A stretch of 64,000 nt of DNA from Salinivirga cyanobacteriivorans (GTDB lineage: Bacteria; Bacteroidota; Bacteroidia; Bacteroidales; Salinivirgaceae). Numbering within the stretch: position 1 is the first letter of the stretch; every line of letters starts with the position of its first letter. The stretch spans positions 3,993,001-4,057,000 of the forward strand of contig NZ_CP013118.1 of assembly GCF_001443605.1 (NCBI RefSeq), written 5' to 3'. Below the pieces are notes generated by a model. It was given only the letters and a program-made list of their open reading frames with translations, was not told where the DNA came from and searched no databases. Positions 15,266 to 24,655 of this stretch are shown here, piece by piece. The position numbers were made by a program, and so were the translations under genes.

Positions 15266-16431
15266 ACGCTTTTAAAAGGTAATTCTACATTAAACTGTGT
15301 GCCCTTATTTTCCTGGCTCTCGAAAGTAAGCCGCCCATTCATTAGTTGTACATATTTTTTGGTAATGGTCAAGCCAAGGCCTGTCCCCTGCAGGTTGGTT
15401 ACATTATCGGCCCTGAAAAAATGATCGAATATTTTGGTTTGCTGCTCTGCAGGTATGCCCATGCCCTGGTCTTTAACCGTAATAAAAAGTTTATTGTTTC
15501 TGGTGTGTGCTTTTAAGTTTATTGTAGTGTCTTTAGGGCTGTATTTTGATGCATTGGATATCAGGTTGTTTAAAATGTTGTGCAGAAAAGTTTTATCCAT
15601 TTCTACTTTTATGTCGCAATGCATACAATTATAATTTAGTTGCTGAGGTGGTGCAATAATTTCATTAACCTGCTCCTTATGGGTATGAAAGAAATCTCCC
15701 AAATGAAATATTTGAGTCTGGCTTTCGAGCTTGCCTGCTTCAAGTTTCCCTATTGATAAAAATTCGTTTAAAATACTTTGCAGGTTATGCAGGGCTCTTT
15801 TGAGTATTTTGAGATGCTTTTCAATGTGTGTATGATAGGGGAATTTTTCCCAATGATTTTTACTGTTGGTTATGTACCGGTCAATGAGATTTACAGAGGA
15901 GAGCAGACCTGCCAAAGGTGCCCTGAATTCATGCGAAGCCATTGATACAAAACGGTTTTTTAATTCACTTAAAGCCTGCTCCTTTTCGAGGTTAGCTTTA
16001 ATTCTTTCTTTCTCAGCTTTCTGTTCTTCAAGTTTTTTTTGTAATGCTTTTTCCGGCGTAATATCTTTAACCACGCCAATAAAGAATAGTTCTTTGCGTA
16101 TATAGGTGTCAGATAAGGCTAATTCAATATGTCTGTCATTTCTTTCTGATCTGTTTATTTGTAATTCAATGGTTTCTTGTTTTTCATCTTCAGATTTTTC
16201 AGCGCTATGCTGCATATAATCGTTAAGCAGCTCCTGGCTTTTTTTGTTCAGGAAATTCTTTATAGGTACACCTTCTAAGCTATTTTGAGACTTGCCCAGT
16301 TCATCGGCCATTGCCTGATTGATTGATTCTACCTCTCCATTTTTATTGAGTATGATTAAACCTGCTAATGGGTTATTAAAAACTGCTTCCAGTTTGAGCA
16401 CATGTTCAATATCAAATTGTGTTTTCGACAT
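15262..16431 (-). CDS. PAS-domain sensor histidine kinase
   Basis: 389 residues, soluble (no membrane helix). Residues 10-128 form a PAS domain, 130-160 a coiled-coil linker, then HisKA with phospho-accepting His167 in SMASHEFRAP, and HATPase_c with N, G1 (DQGMGIPAEQ) and G2 (GTGLGLT) boxes. Transcribed just before the receiver-CRP regulator with a four-base overlap, so they form a two-component pair. A cytosolic PAS sensor suggests sensing of redox, oxygen or a small ligand, but no heme or flavin signature can be called. Confidence 0.88.
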   Translation of the reverse strand: MSKTQFDIEHVLKLEAVFNNPLAGLIILNKNGEVESINQAMADELGKSQNSLEGVPIKNFLNKKSQELLNDYMQHSAEKSEDEKQETIELQINRSERNDRHIELALSDTYIRKELFFIGVVKDITPEKALQKKLEEQKAEKERIKANLEKEQALSELKNRFVSMASHEFRAPLAGLLSSVNLIDRYITNSKNHWEKFPYHTHIEKHLKILKRALHNLQSILNEFLSIGKLEAGKLESQTQIFHLGDFFHTHKEQVNEIIAPPQQLNYNCMHCDIKVEMDKTFLHNILNNLISNASKYSPKDTTINLKAHTRNNKLFITVKDQGMGIPAEQQTKIFDHFFRADNVTNLQGTGLGLTITKKYVQLMNGRLTFESQENKGTQFNVELPFKSV

Positions 16432-16503
16432 AAGCGATATTTACTTCTTTATAATCTTAACAAAGGCAATGGTTTATGGTTTAAATTTATTTCCGGAAAA
16501 AGA

Positions 16504-16536
16504 AAAGGGTTGCTACAGCCTTGTAACAACCCTTTT
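16504..16536 (-). terminator. Terminator between Dcp and kinase genes
   Basis: GGGTTG and CAACCC arms with extra pairing of the inner bases (TACAG/CTTGTA region). T-rich on both sides, with six T on the plus side and TTTTCTTTTT on the minus side. It lies just after the Dcp stop codon and separates it from the kinase gene. Confidence 0.65.
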
Positions 16537-16552
16537 TTATTGTGTTTATATT

Positions 16553-18673
16553 TTAGTTTAAACCGCGTCGTTCAAGTAATGCATCAATTGTGGGCTCTTT
16601 TCCACGGAATTTCACATAATTTTTCATGGCTTCATCACTTCCGCCAACACTTAGTACATGGTCGCGGAATTTTTTAGCTGTTTTTTCATCGAATAGTCCG
16701 TTTTCTTTAAATGCCTGGAATGCATCTGCATCCAGGATTTCTGCCCATGCGTATCCGTAATAGCCTACGGCATATCCGCCGGCAAAAATATGAGAGAAGT
16801 ATGGGCTTCTGTAGCGGAATTCAATTTCAGGAATAAGTCCGATTTTTTCACGCACCTCGTTTTCAAAAGCTTTTACTTCTTTAATATCTTTATCAGTTTG
16901 CATATGCCAGTGCATGTCCAAAAGGCCGGCTCCAATGAATTCTGTTAATCCGAATCCCTGATTGTGCAAGCTTGCAGCTTTCATTTTTTTAATAAGTTCA
17001 TCGGGTATTGTTTCGCCTGTTTTGTAATGTTTACCAAGCATTTTAATCACTTCTGGCTGGGCTGCCCAGTTTTCCATAATTTGTGATGGTAATTCTACAA
17101 AGTCTCTTGGTACACTTGTTCCAGACTGGGTATAGTATTTTGTATCTGAAAGTAAACCATGTAAAGCATGACCAAATTCATGGAATAGTGTAGAAACCTC
17201 GTCAAACGTTAAAAGTGAAGGTTTATCGCCGGTAGGTTTGGAGAAATTTGTTACCACTGAAATCACAGGAGCCACACGTTGATCATCTTTGGTATGTTGT
17301 TTCATGAATGAGTTCATCCATGCACCTGACGATTTACTTGCTCTTGGGAAGAAGTCCATGTAAAGTATGCCAATATGGTCGCCATTTTCTTCCATCACCT
17401 GAAATGCCATAGCATCTTTATGATAAACCGGCAGGTCATCGCGTTTTTTAAACTTCAGACCCCAAAGTTTATTGGCTACTTCAAACATGCCATCGCGCAC
17501 AGTTTCAAGCTTGAAATAGGGGCGTGTAGATTCTTCGTTAAAGTTGTATTTTTTAACTCTGAGTTTTTCAGCGTAGTACCACCAGTCCCATGGCTTTAGT
17601 TTGAAGTCGTTCCCTTCATCATTAATCATTTGCTGCATTTCTGCACGCTCTTTTTTAGCAACTTCATTACCGGCATCCATCAGTTGGTTTAGAAGTTCAA
17701 ATACACGCTCAGGTGTTTTGGCCATGCGGTCGTCAAGTATATAGTGCGCATAGGTATCGAAGCCCATGAGCTGACCTTTCTCTACACGCAATTTTACCAT
17801 TTTTTTGAGTATCTCTTTGTTGTCGTACTCATCATTATGGTCACAGCGTGTGATGTAGGCTGTGTAAAGTTTTTCCCGTAGATCGCGTTTTTCAGAAAAC
17901 TGCAGAAATGGAATAAGACTTGGTTTATGCAAAGTAAATAACCACTGTCCATCTTTGCCTGCAGCTTTAGCCGCTTCTGCTGCACCTGTGCGTACAGATT
18001 CGGGCAATCCTGCCAAATCAGCTTCATTATCTATGAAAAGCTTATAGTTGTTGGTTTCGGCGAGCAGGTTTTCGTCAAATTTGAGCGAAAGTTGTGAAAG
18101 TTCTTTATTTATAGTACGCAAACGTTCTTGCTTATCTGCCGGAAGGTTAGCTCCATTACGTACAAATTTTTTATACGTATCTTCCAAAAGTTTAAGTTGA
18201 GCAGTGCTTAAATCAAGCTCATCTTTTTTGTCATATACAGTTTTGATGCGTTCAAACAGCTCTGCGTTGAGGTTGATGTCATCGTAGTGTTTCGATTTTA
18301 GCGGCGAAACATTGTTGGCAATTTCCTGAAGCTCATCATTAGTGGTAGACGATTTCAGGTTGCTGAATACAGAACTTACGCGTCGAAGCATCATGCCGCT
18401 ATTATCCAGTGCTTCTATAGTATTTTCAAAGGTTGCCGGCTTTTCATTGTTGATAATTGCCTGAATCTCCTTTTTGTGCTCCTCCATGCCTTTTTTAAAG
18501 GCCGGCATGTAATGCGCTGTTTTAATTTTATCAAAAGGGGGTACCTGATACGGCGTATCAAATTTCGAAAAGAACGGATTCTCGCTGTTATCTGTTCCTT
18601 TATCTTTGCTACCATTGCTGCAAGCGCCAACTAACAGCCCCGATGCCAATACTGCTAAAATTATTTTTTTCAC
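16553..18673 (-). CDS. dcp: Peptidyl-dipeptidase Dcp, M3 family lipoprotein
   Basis: 706 residues, zinc metallopeptidase of family M3 that removes dipeptides from C-termini. The zinc motif HEFGH lies near residue 498 in TLFHEFGHALHG, with the third ligand Glu about 25 residues further. The N-terminus has a lipobox (SGLLVGAC, Cys near 18), so the enzyme is membrane-anchored, unlike the cytoplasmic E. coli Dcp; this is usual in Bacteroidota. The start codon is GTG at 18673. A possible -7 element TATTTTTG lies at 18707-18714 on the minus strand, but its -33 match is poor. Confidence 0.92.
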   Translation of the reverse strand: MKKIILAVLASGLLVGACSNGSKDKGTDNSENPFFSKFDTPYQVPPFDKIKTAHYMPAFKKGMEEHKKEIQAIINNEKPATFENTIEALDNSGMMLRRVSSVFSNLKSSTTNDELQEIANNVSPLKSKHYDDINLNAELFERIKTVYDKKDELDLSTAQLKLLEDTYKKFVRNGANLPADKQERLRTINKELSQLSLKFDENLLAETNNYKLFIDNEADLAGLPESVRTGAAEAAKAAGKDGQWLFTLHKPSLIPFLQFSEKRDLREKLYTAYITRCDHNDEYDNKEILKKMVKLRVEKGQLMGFDTYAHYILDDRMAKTPERVFELLNQLMDAGNEVAKKERAEMQQMINDEGNDFKLKPWDWWYYAEKLRVKKYNFNEESTRPYFKLETVRDGMFEVANKLWGLKFKKRDDLPVYHKDAMAFQVMEENGDHIGILYMDFFPRASKSSGAWMNSFMKQHTKDDQRVAPVISVVTNFSKPTGDKPSLLTFDEVSTLFHEFGHALHGLLSDTKYYTQSGTSVPRDFVELPSQIMENWAAQPEVIKMLGKHYKTGETIPDELIKKMKAASLHNQGFGLTEFIGAGLLDMHWHMQTDKDIKEVKAFENEVREKIGLIPEIEFRYRSPYFSHIFAGGYAVGYYGYAWAEILDADAFQAFKENGLFDEKTAKKFRDHVLSVGGSDEAMKNYVKFRGKEPTIDALLERRGLN

Positions 18674-18789
18674 GGTTAATTAATTTTGTGGTTTGACTTT
18701 AACAAACAAAAATAACCAATGCGTGTCATATATCCGAACAGGGTATGAAAAAAATATAAATTGTACGGTTTTGAACACTTTAATAATTT

Positions 18790-19293
18790 ATGATGGAAAC
18801 AACACCTTTTGACAATCAGGATAGCCGAAAAATTAATCAATTATTAATTGTAAGAGTACTACTAAGTCTTGTAGCTGGTAGTGCAGTTAGCCTAATGGTA
18901 TGGTATATCTCAAAAGAGCAGGGTTTTGATTTGAATATGATTTTACCAGTCGTTATTGGTATTTTACTGACAATTATAATTGCTACAGGTTCTTCGTATG
19001 CTTTATTTGCCGATGCCATAAATAAAGAGAAGATAGTAGAGCAGAAGGCCATTCAAAAAAAATCAAATGATAGTTTTTTTAAACAAATGGAATCGCCCGT
19101 CTCTGCAAGATGTACACAAAAACAGAGTTTTGGTACAAATGCTCAGCAGGCTCCGGATAAATATGAGGTAAAAGCCGGTGATGAAAGCATTTCGTTATCG
19201 CCTGACCTGTATGAGACACTCAGTGATGGTGATGAGGTTAAAATACACCGGGCTGCAAAAAGCGGACTATTATTACGTATAGAAAAAGGTTAA
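18790..19293 (+). CDS. Two-helix membrane protein of unknown function
   Basis: 167 residues. Hydrophobic helices at about 18-43 and 50-75 are followed by a polar linker and a small C-terminal domain (about 120-167: YEVKAGDESISLSPDLYETL). Cytoplasmic placement of the C-terminal domain is likely. Family not recognised. It is divergent from dcp and convergent with the next gene. A second ATG follows immediately. Confidence 0.6.
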   Translation: MMETTPFDNQDSRKINQLLIVRVLLSLVAGSAVSLMVWYISKEQGFDLNMILPVVIGILLTIIIATGSSYALFADAINKEKIVEQKAIQKKSNDSFFKQMESPVSARCTQKQSFGTNAQQAPDKYEVKAGDESISLSPDLYETLSDGDEVKIHRAAKSGLLLRIEKG

Positions 19294-19304
19294 TTAAAAC
19301 CAGG

Positions 19305-19706
19305 CTATTCTTCGAAGCTTTTAAACCATTCAATTGCTTCGGCTTCTGAATTGAAAAGCTTTAATGGCATTCCGAATTTGTTGGATACCTTTATGATCAT
19401 GTTCATGTAGTATTTTTTAAATACATTGCCATCGAAAACTGATCCGGCTCTTTTTAGGCCGGCTTTAATAGCTTTGGGTAACATTTCGCTTTCAAACCAT
19501 TTGCGGTTTTCAGGTGCCACCACACCCTGGTTTCTTATGTCTGATAAAAAATTATCAACATCATGGGTCTTACTAAACTCCAGCAATGTTGTGAATGCGT
19601 GCCTGTATTCTTCGGTAGGTGTTTTCTTTTTCCATATAATTTTGCCCAATTTTAAATCAGGATCGTAGGAAACTTCCGCATATTCGTTGTCTTCAATAAT
19701 GTTCAT
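19305..19706 (-). CDS. Small STAS/SpoIIAA-like protein
   Basis: 133 residues, soluble. The pattern of alternating strands and helices (AEVSYDPDLKLGKIIWK, a long helix, DNFLSDIRN, a final helix EAIEWFKSF) resembles the SpoIIAA/STAS-like proteins common in this phylum, whose members often have no known partner. The assignment is by pattern only. It is monocistronic. Confidence 0.5.
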   Translation of the reverse strand: MNIIEDNEYAEVSYDPDLKLGKIIWKKKTPTEEYRHAFTTLLEFSKTHDVDNFLSDIRNQGVVAPENRKWFESEMLPKAIKAGLKRAGSVFDGNVFKKYYMNMIIKVSNKFGMPLKLFNSEAEAIEWFKSFEE

Positions 19707-19854
19707 AGCTTATTTGGTTTTAGTTGGTATCTCAAATTTAAGAATAAAGATATAATTGTCCTAATTGTGTCCAGCTTTATTGAAAGTAGATTATTTAGTA
19801 AACTCAATTGTCTCCAAAATCATTCAATTGCTTTTTGTAATAAAAGTCAATAGG

Positions 19855-19869
19855 TTTACCTTTGGTAAA
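19855..19869. promoter_or_regulatory. Short dyad upstream of the beta-helix gene
   Basis: TTTACC-TTT-GGTAAA, a perfect 6-bp inverted repeat with 3-base spacer, about 30 bp before the start codon. It could be an operator, but it is short and may be chance. Confidence 0.25.
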
Positions 19870-19898
19870 TAATTATTCACTTTATAAAATATTAAGCT

Positions 19899-21632
19899 AT
19901 GAGAAAATTATTAATTATATCATTAGGTTTGCTGTTAAGTGCTTCTTTAACAGCTCAGTATATTTCAGGAGGTTCCGGGGTTACTTTTACGCCATCTGTG
20001 TTGGCGGATTCTGCTGGAAGTCACTTCACTTCTGAGGGCACTAACTATATACTCGATGGCGAAATTATTATCTCAGCTGGTGATACTTTGCTGTTTACAG
20101 GCTTAGATACCTTATTTTTCAACTCAACGGGTGATTTGCGTATTGAAGGAACCCTTGTAGCACAGCCTGAAGAGCTAATTGTAGTTACTGCTTCAGATTC
20201 TACGCTTGGATATCCGGGTATTACATTTGATGAAAGTAATGGGTCGGTTATCGAAAACATTGAGTTTAGTCATGGAGGAGGAGTAAAGTTACTATACTCT
20301 GATGTGTATATTAAGGATTGTAGTTTTTATAAAATGACAGATGCCAATGGTTCCGGAGCAGTTAACCTTTTGCAGTCAAATCCTGTTATTGAATCCTGTA
20401 ATTTTACCCAAAACATGCGTTCTGCAATTAGTTCAGGCGCAACAGCTGCGTCTTCACCAGTAATAAAATATAACCATTTATACCATAATAACACTGAAAA
20501 TGGCAACAGACCTCAAATTAACCTAGGTACAAGCGATGGCCAAAATAACATTATTATAAGGGGTAACATTATTGATGGAAATTATGATGAGACCGGTGGA
20601 ATTAGCCTGGCTACCCTCGCAGGAGGCGAAGTATCTGCCGTTGTGGATAGTAATACAATAATAAACAACAGGTATGGAATAAATGTTCAGGGTACAGTAA
20701 GTGCAGATATTACTCATAATCATATAATTAACAACAATCTGGAAGATAACCCTTACTACGGAGGTTCCGGGATTGCGTTTAGTAGTGGAGCACAAGCTTT
20801 TGTAGCCCACAATATTATCAGAGGTAACTTGTGGGGCATTACCATTCAGAGTGATGCACAACCAAACTTTGGTGAAATTGAGCCTGATACAGCTAATATC
20901 GGGCATAACTATATTTATGAAAATGGGAATGGTGGCATTACCTATAATTTGTACAATAACTCCACCAGTACTATTTATGCACAAAATAACTACTGGGGAA
21001 CAACCTCTGTTACTGAAGCAGGTGATTGGATAGTGGATCAGGCAGATGATAATACACTTGGTGAAGTTTTTTATGAACCTATTTATACTTTAAATACCGA
21101 AAAAGCTTTCCTGTATTTTGCATTTGAACTGAATGATACGACTATTGAAGCCAGTATTGATGAAGAAAACAAGCTAATTACTGCTACTTTACCACCAGAG
21201 ACTGATATTTCTGGTCTTTCTCCAATATTTACACTGAGTGAATATGCCAGGGCAGAGGTGGATGATGAAATGCAGGTAAGTGGGCAAACAGTGCAGGATT
21301 TTACCGACACCTTACATTATGAGGTAATTGCAGAAGATTCAACTACTACAACGTATAAAGTAGCGGTCGATGTAGCTACTTCTATTTACTCCGATAGCGA
21401 GATTGCCCAGAATATTTTTCCGAATCCTTTCAATGAGGTGCTACATGTGAAAAGTAAAAATCAGGTTGTTAGAGCAACAATATTGGATATGGCCGGAAAA
21501 GTTGTGCAAATGGTAAACACAAAGGGTACCCAAATAAGTTTCAGAAGCACAAATTGGTCTCCGGGCGTTTATTTAATCAGGTTGCATTATGTTGATGGCA
21601 CACATGTCACAAAAAAAGTGATTAAAAAATAA
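19899..21632 (+). CDS. Type IX-secreted right-handed beta-helix protein
   Basis: 577 residues. Signal peptide 1-20 (LTAQ). Residues of about 60-390 form a parallel beta-helix (repeating short strands with N-rich turns such as IINNRYGINVQG, HNIIRGNLWGITIQ), the fold of many polysaccharide-binding or degrading proteins. About 400-490 is an Ig-like beta domain, and the C-terminal 80 residues are a type IX sorting domain (IFPNPFNEVLHV ... GVYLIRL ... KKVIKK). A surface or secreted carbohydrate-related role is inferred; catalytic residues cannot be identified. Monocistronic, with a strong terminator. Confidence 0.85.
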   Translation: MRKLLIISLGLLLSASLTAQYISGGSGVTFTPSVLADSAGSHFTSEGTNYILDGEIIISAGDTLLFTGLDTLFFNSTGDLRIEGTLVAQPEELIVVTASDSTLGYPGITFDESNGSVIENIEFSHGGGVKLLYSDVYIKDCSFYKMTDANGSGAVNLLQSNPVIESCNFTQNMRSAISSGATAASSPVIKYNHLYHNNTENGNRPQINLGTSDGQNNIIIRGNIIDGNYDETGGISLATLAGGEVSAVVDSNTIINNRYGINVQGTVSADITHNHIINNNLEDNPYYGGSGIAFSSGAQAFVAHNIIRGNLWGITIQSDAQPNFGEIEPDTANIGHNYIYENGNGGITYNLYNNSTSTIYAQNNYWGTTSVTEAGDWIVDQADDNTLGEVFYEPIYTLNTEKAFLYFAFELNDTTIEASIDEENKLITATLPPETDISGLSPIFTLSEYARAEVDDEMQVSGQTVQDFTDTLHYEVIAEDSTTTTYKVAVDVATSIYSDSEIAQNIFPNPFNEVLHVKSKNQVVRATILDMAGKVVQMVNTKGTQISFRSTNWSPGVYLIRLHYVDGTHVTKKVIKK

Positions 21633-21640
21633 TATAAAGT

Positions 21641-21665
21641 GAATTCGATTTAGATTTTCGAATTC
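21641..21665. other. 8-bp inverted repeat after the beta-helix gene
   Basis: GAATTCGA (21641-21648) and TCGAATTC (21658-21665) with a 9-base T/A-rich loop. It lies between the stop codon and the main terminator and may be part of the 3' end structure. Confidence 0.4.
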
Positions 21666-21682
21666 AAATTGAAATAAAAATT

Positions 21683-21706
21683 AAAGCCGGCTGGGAGGCC
21701 GGCTTT
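21683..21706. terminator. Bidirectional terminator between convergent genes
   Basis: AAAGCCGGC (21683-21691) pairs with GCCGGCTTT (21698-21706) around TGGGAG. A GC-rich stem flanked by A/T runs on both sides. It serves the beta-helix gene and probably the convergent small secreted protein. Confidence 0.8.
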
Positions 21707-21731
21707 AGTTAAGTGTTATGGAAATAAATAC

Positions 21732-22085
21732 TTACCTCTTTTCTTTATTAAAAACTATTTTAATCATATAGGTTTTTCCATGGAGGTAAGGGTTAGTTAC
21801 TTGCACGGTTTTTAGCTCTTTTTTTACATGGTCTACAAATGCTTGCTCGCCCTGTACGTTTTTTGCATTGATTGTGCCATCTTCTTCTACTTTAAAGGTT
21901 ACCCAAACATTAGTACTGGAAATATCTTCCTCAATATTTGAAGGATAATCCATTACATCTTCAAGGGCATTGTAAAGAGTGGCATTTAGCTCTGCTGCTG
22001 GTACAGGTGGGTTGCTTGCCAAAGCGGCAGCATTTAAAAAGATAACTGAAACAAATGCAATAGCAATTACTTTTAATTTTTTCAT
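21732..22085 (-). CDS. Small secreted protein
   Basis: 117 residues with a clear signal peptide (1-23, AALAS). The mature part has strands and a helix (VWVTFKVEEDGTINAKNVQGEQAFVDHVKKEL ... HGKTYMIKIVFN) reminiscent of the TonB C-terminal fold, which is often found in small Bacteroidota periplasmic proteins. No membrane anchor is present, so a TonB role is not implied. Monocistronic. Confidence 0.6.
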   Translation of the reverse strand: MKKLKVIAIAFVSVIFLNAAALASNPPVPAAELNATLYNALEDVMDYPSNIEEDISSTNVWVTFKVEEDGTINAKNVQGEQAFVDHVKKELKTVQVTNPYLHGKTYMIKIVFNKEKR

Positions 22086-22177
22086 GGTTTTAGGTTTTAA
22101 AGGTTAATAATAAAATGGGTTCTGTAAACAAGACGACAAAAATCGCCAGGTGTTACAGTTTATTTAAGACGAAATAT

Positions 22178-22258
22178 ATGCCATTGTGTTTATTTATCTT
22201 ATTATTAGTGGGTTGTGAGAATAAAAAAATATTAAAAAATATTTTTTATGTTCGATAG
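22178..22258 (+). CDS. Possible 26-residue lipoprotein-like peptide
   Basis: A tiny plus-strand frame beginning MPLCLFILLLVGCENKK, with a short hydrophobic core and a lipobox-like LLVGC, ending in a basic tail. It resembles entericidin-sized lipoproteins. A 12-bp hairpin that could end its transcript follows at 22284-22315. There is no ribosome-binding site or clear promoter, so it could be chance in AT-rich DNA. Confidence 0.25.
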   Translation: MPLCLFILLLVGCENKKILKNIFYVR

Positions 22259-22283
22259 CGGGCAATGGAGTTTCATAAAAGCA

Positions 22284-22315
22284 CAAAAGAAACACCTTTG
22301 AGCGTGTTTCTTTTG
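22284..22315. terminator. 12-bp hairpin terminator after the Crp/Fnr gene
   Basis: CAAAAGAAACAC (22284-22295) pairs perfectly with GTGTTTCTTTTG (22304-22315). T-rich arms allow function in both directions. It is positioned 32 bases after the stop of the regulator gene on the minus strand. Confidence 0.65.
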
Positions 22316-22347
22316 TTGAATATATAAGTTGTGTATAATCCTGGAAA

Positions 22348-23046
22348 CTATCCCAAATCATTAATCCATTCTAGCTTTTTCATGTCCTTTATGGAAATGC
22401 GTCTGCCATTAATATCAATGATTCCCTCTTTGGCAAATGCTGATAGGGTTCTTATGGCATTTGAGGTAGTCATATTTGAAAGGTGCGCTATGTCTTCTCT
22501 CGAAAGATAAATATTTATTGTGTGCCCGTCTTCTTCAAATCCGTAGGTATCTCTGAGGAATAATAGTGATTCCGCCAGGCGGCCCCGAATGTGTTTTTGC
22601 GTAAGTGTAACGGTTCTTTTATTTGCAAAACCCAGTTCGTAAGCCAATGATTTAATAATTCGTAATGAAAAGTCCGGATTTTGTCGAAGGATGTTTTCAA
22701 GGGCTTCTCTTCTTATGGTACAAACAACGCTATTCTCAATAGCCTGAGCAGAAGCAATGTGGTTTTCATCGGCAAATAGAGCTCTGTAGCCAATAAAACT
22801 GACAGGCTTGGCCATTCTAACAATTTGCTCCCTTCCACCTACACCTTCTTTAAAGATTTTCACTTTGCCTTCCTGTAGGCATAAAAGTCCGGTTGGGCGT
22901 TCGGCTTCTTTAAAAATAATTTCATTCTTCTTGAAAGAAGTGCATGTGTAATTTTCATACAGCAGCTTAATTTCATCTTCATTAAGCGCACTGAATACTG
23001 AGTTATTCTTTACTAATGCATCTATGCAGCTGTGTTGATTTTCCAT
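22348..23046 (-). CDS. Crp/Fnr-family transcriptional regulator
   Basis: 232 residues. An N-terminal cyclic-nucleotide-binding beta-roll (about 20-130) and a C-terminal winged helix (about 150-220, with recognition region LSREDIAHLSNMTTSNAIRTL). Cysteines at about 7, 35, 56 and 109 are not in the FNR iron-sulfur pattern, so oxygen sensing through a cluster cannot be claimed. It is the second CRP-type DNA-binding protein in the window, so it is an alternative reader of the FNR-type sites at 14059-14101. It starts 26 bp after the rlmD stop and may be co-transcribed with it. Confidence 0.88.
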   Translation of the reverse strand: MENQHSCIDALVKNNSVFSALNEDEIKLLYENYTCTSFKKNEIIFKEAERPTGLLCLQEGKVKIFKEGVGGREQIVRMAKPVSFIGYRALFADENHIASAQAIENSVVCTIRREALENILRQNPDFSLRIIKSLAYELGFANKRTVTLTQKHIRGRLAESLLFLRDTYGFEEDGHTINIYLSREDIAHLSNMTTSNAIRTLSAFAKEGIIDINGRRISIKDMKKLEWINDLG

Positions 23047-23072
23047 AAGTTGATTTTTTCACACGACTAAAA

Positions 23073-24485
23073 TTATATATTTTTTTCCAGTAAAGCCACA
23101 TTTTCAATATGATGAGTATGCGGAAACATATCTACTGGTTGGATTTTCTTTACTTCATATTTTGCATTAAGCAGTGCCAGGTCGCGTGCCTGAGTTGCCG
23201 GATTGCAACTAATATAAACAATTTTTTCTGAATCTGATTCCAGAATAGCATTTACCACATCCTGATGCATTCCTGCACGCGGCGGATCTGTTATAATTAT
23301 TTCAGGCTTCCCATGGGTTTCGAAAAATTCGCGGTTCAATAAATCTCTCATGTCTCCGGCATAAAACGAGGTGTTACCGATTTTGTTTAATTCCGAATTA
23401 AACCGCGCATCTTCAACTGCCTCTTCTATATACTCTATCCCGATAACGTTTTTTGCTTTTGATGCTAAGAAATTGGCTATGGTTCCTGTGCCTGTATATA
23501 GGTCGTAAACTGTTTCGTCTCCAGTAAGGCCTGCAAAATTGCGGGCCACTTTGTATAATTCATAGGCCTGGTCACTGTTGGTCTGATAAAATGATTTGGG
23601 GCCTATCTTGAATTGTAACCCTTCCATTTCTTCCAGTAAATGATCTGTACCGGCATAATTGACCACTTGCTGATCTGCAATTGAATCGTTTGCTTTGGAA
23701 TTGATGATATAATTCAGTGATGTAATCTCCGGAAAGGTGTTTTTTAAGTGTTCCAGAAGTTTTTCTCTTTTATCCTGGTCGTCCTCATAAAAAACCACAA
23801 TAACCATCCATTGGCCCGATGCTGTATTTCTTATAATCAGATTGCGCAGGAGGCCATGATGGTTTCTGATATCGAAAAATGTATAATTGTTTTTCAATGC
23901 AAAGTCTCTGACTTCATTTCTTATCTTGTTCGAGAAATCGTTTTGTAAGTAACAGGTATTGATATCTAAAACTTTGTCGAACAATTTGGGCACATGAAAA
24001 CCTAATGCGTAAAGATCTTCATGGGTTTTGTCTTCCTCTATTTCTTCCTTTGTGAGCCACCGGCGATTTGAAAAAGTAAATTCAAGCTTATTTCTGTAGT
24101 ACCTTGTTTTGGCTGAGCCCATTATCGGAGAAATTTCAGGCAATGGTATTTTAGCAATTCGTTCGAGGTTGTCGGCTACTTGTTGTTGCTTTGCTTTGAG
24201 TTGTATTTCATAAGGTAAATGCTGCCATTTACATCCACCACAAGTTCCAAAATGTTCACAAAAAGCATCAATTCTATCTTCTGAGTATTTGTGGTATTTT
24301 GTAACAAATCCCTCCAGAAAGTTTTTTCTTTTGCGTGTTACCTGTATATCTACTATATCGCCCGGGGCTGTGTAAGGCACAAAAACAACTTTGTTTTCTA
24401 CACGTGCCAATGCCTTCCCTTCAGAACCAATATCAGTTATTTCAACTTGTTCGAGTAATGGTTTTTTCTTATTTCGTCTGGCCAA
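23073..24485 (-). CDS. rlmD: 23S rRNA (uracil-5-)-methyltransferase RlmD family
   Basis: 470 residues, SAM-dependent RNA uracil-C5 methyltransferase (TrmA/RlmD family). N-terminal TRAM domain (about 8-65), then the 4Fe-4S cysteine motif C-x5-CGGC (CEHFGTCGGCKWQH) with a further Cys downstream, and the C-terminal Rossmann domain with DLYTGTGTIA, the TDPPRAG motif, and the nucleophile Cys in YISCNPAT. The only in-frame start before the TRAM domain is TTG at 24485, since an in-frame stop lies 30 bases upstream with no ATG between. Whether it modifies U1939 or another site is not told by sequence alone. Confidence 0.9.
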   Translation of the reverse strand: MARRNKKKPLLEQVEITDIGSEGKALARVENKVVFVPYTAPGDIVDIQVTRKRKNFLEGFVTKYHKYSEDRIDAFCEHFGTCGGCKWQHLPYEIQLKAKQQQVADNLERIAKIPLPEISPIMGSAKTRYYRNKLEFTFSNRRWLTKEEIEEDKTHEDLYALGFHVPKLFDKVLDINTCYLQNDFSNKIRNEVRDFALKNNYTFFDIRNHHGLLRNLIIRNTASGQWMVIVVFYEDDQDKREKLLEHLKNTFPEITSLNYIINSKANDSIADQQVVNYAGTDHLLEEMEGLQFKIGPKSFYQTNSDQAYELYKVARNFAGLTGDETVYDLYTGTGTIANFLASKAKNVIGIEYIEEAVEDARFNSELNKIGNTSFYAGDMRDLLNREFFETHGKPEIIITDPPRAGMHQDVVNAILESDSEKIVYISCNPATQARDLALLNAKYEVKKIQPVDMFPHTHHIENVALLEKNI

Positions 24486-24655
24486 AGCTATTTGTATTTT
24501 TAGTGTATATTCAGTTAATCAAAACCTATGCCGAAACCACTGTTTCCTGCATTATTCGTGCCTTTTAAGTCGTAAATCAGTAATTTTACGTGGTATAGTA
24601 TGTTAGCTTTTTGTTTTTAATTGAATGCTTCATATCACGGTTAATGAATAAAGTT

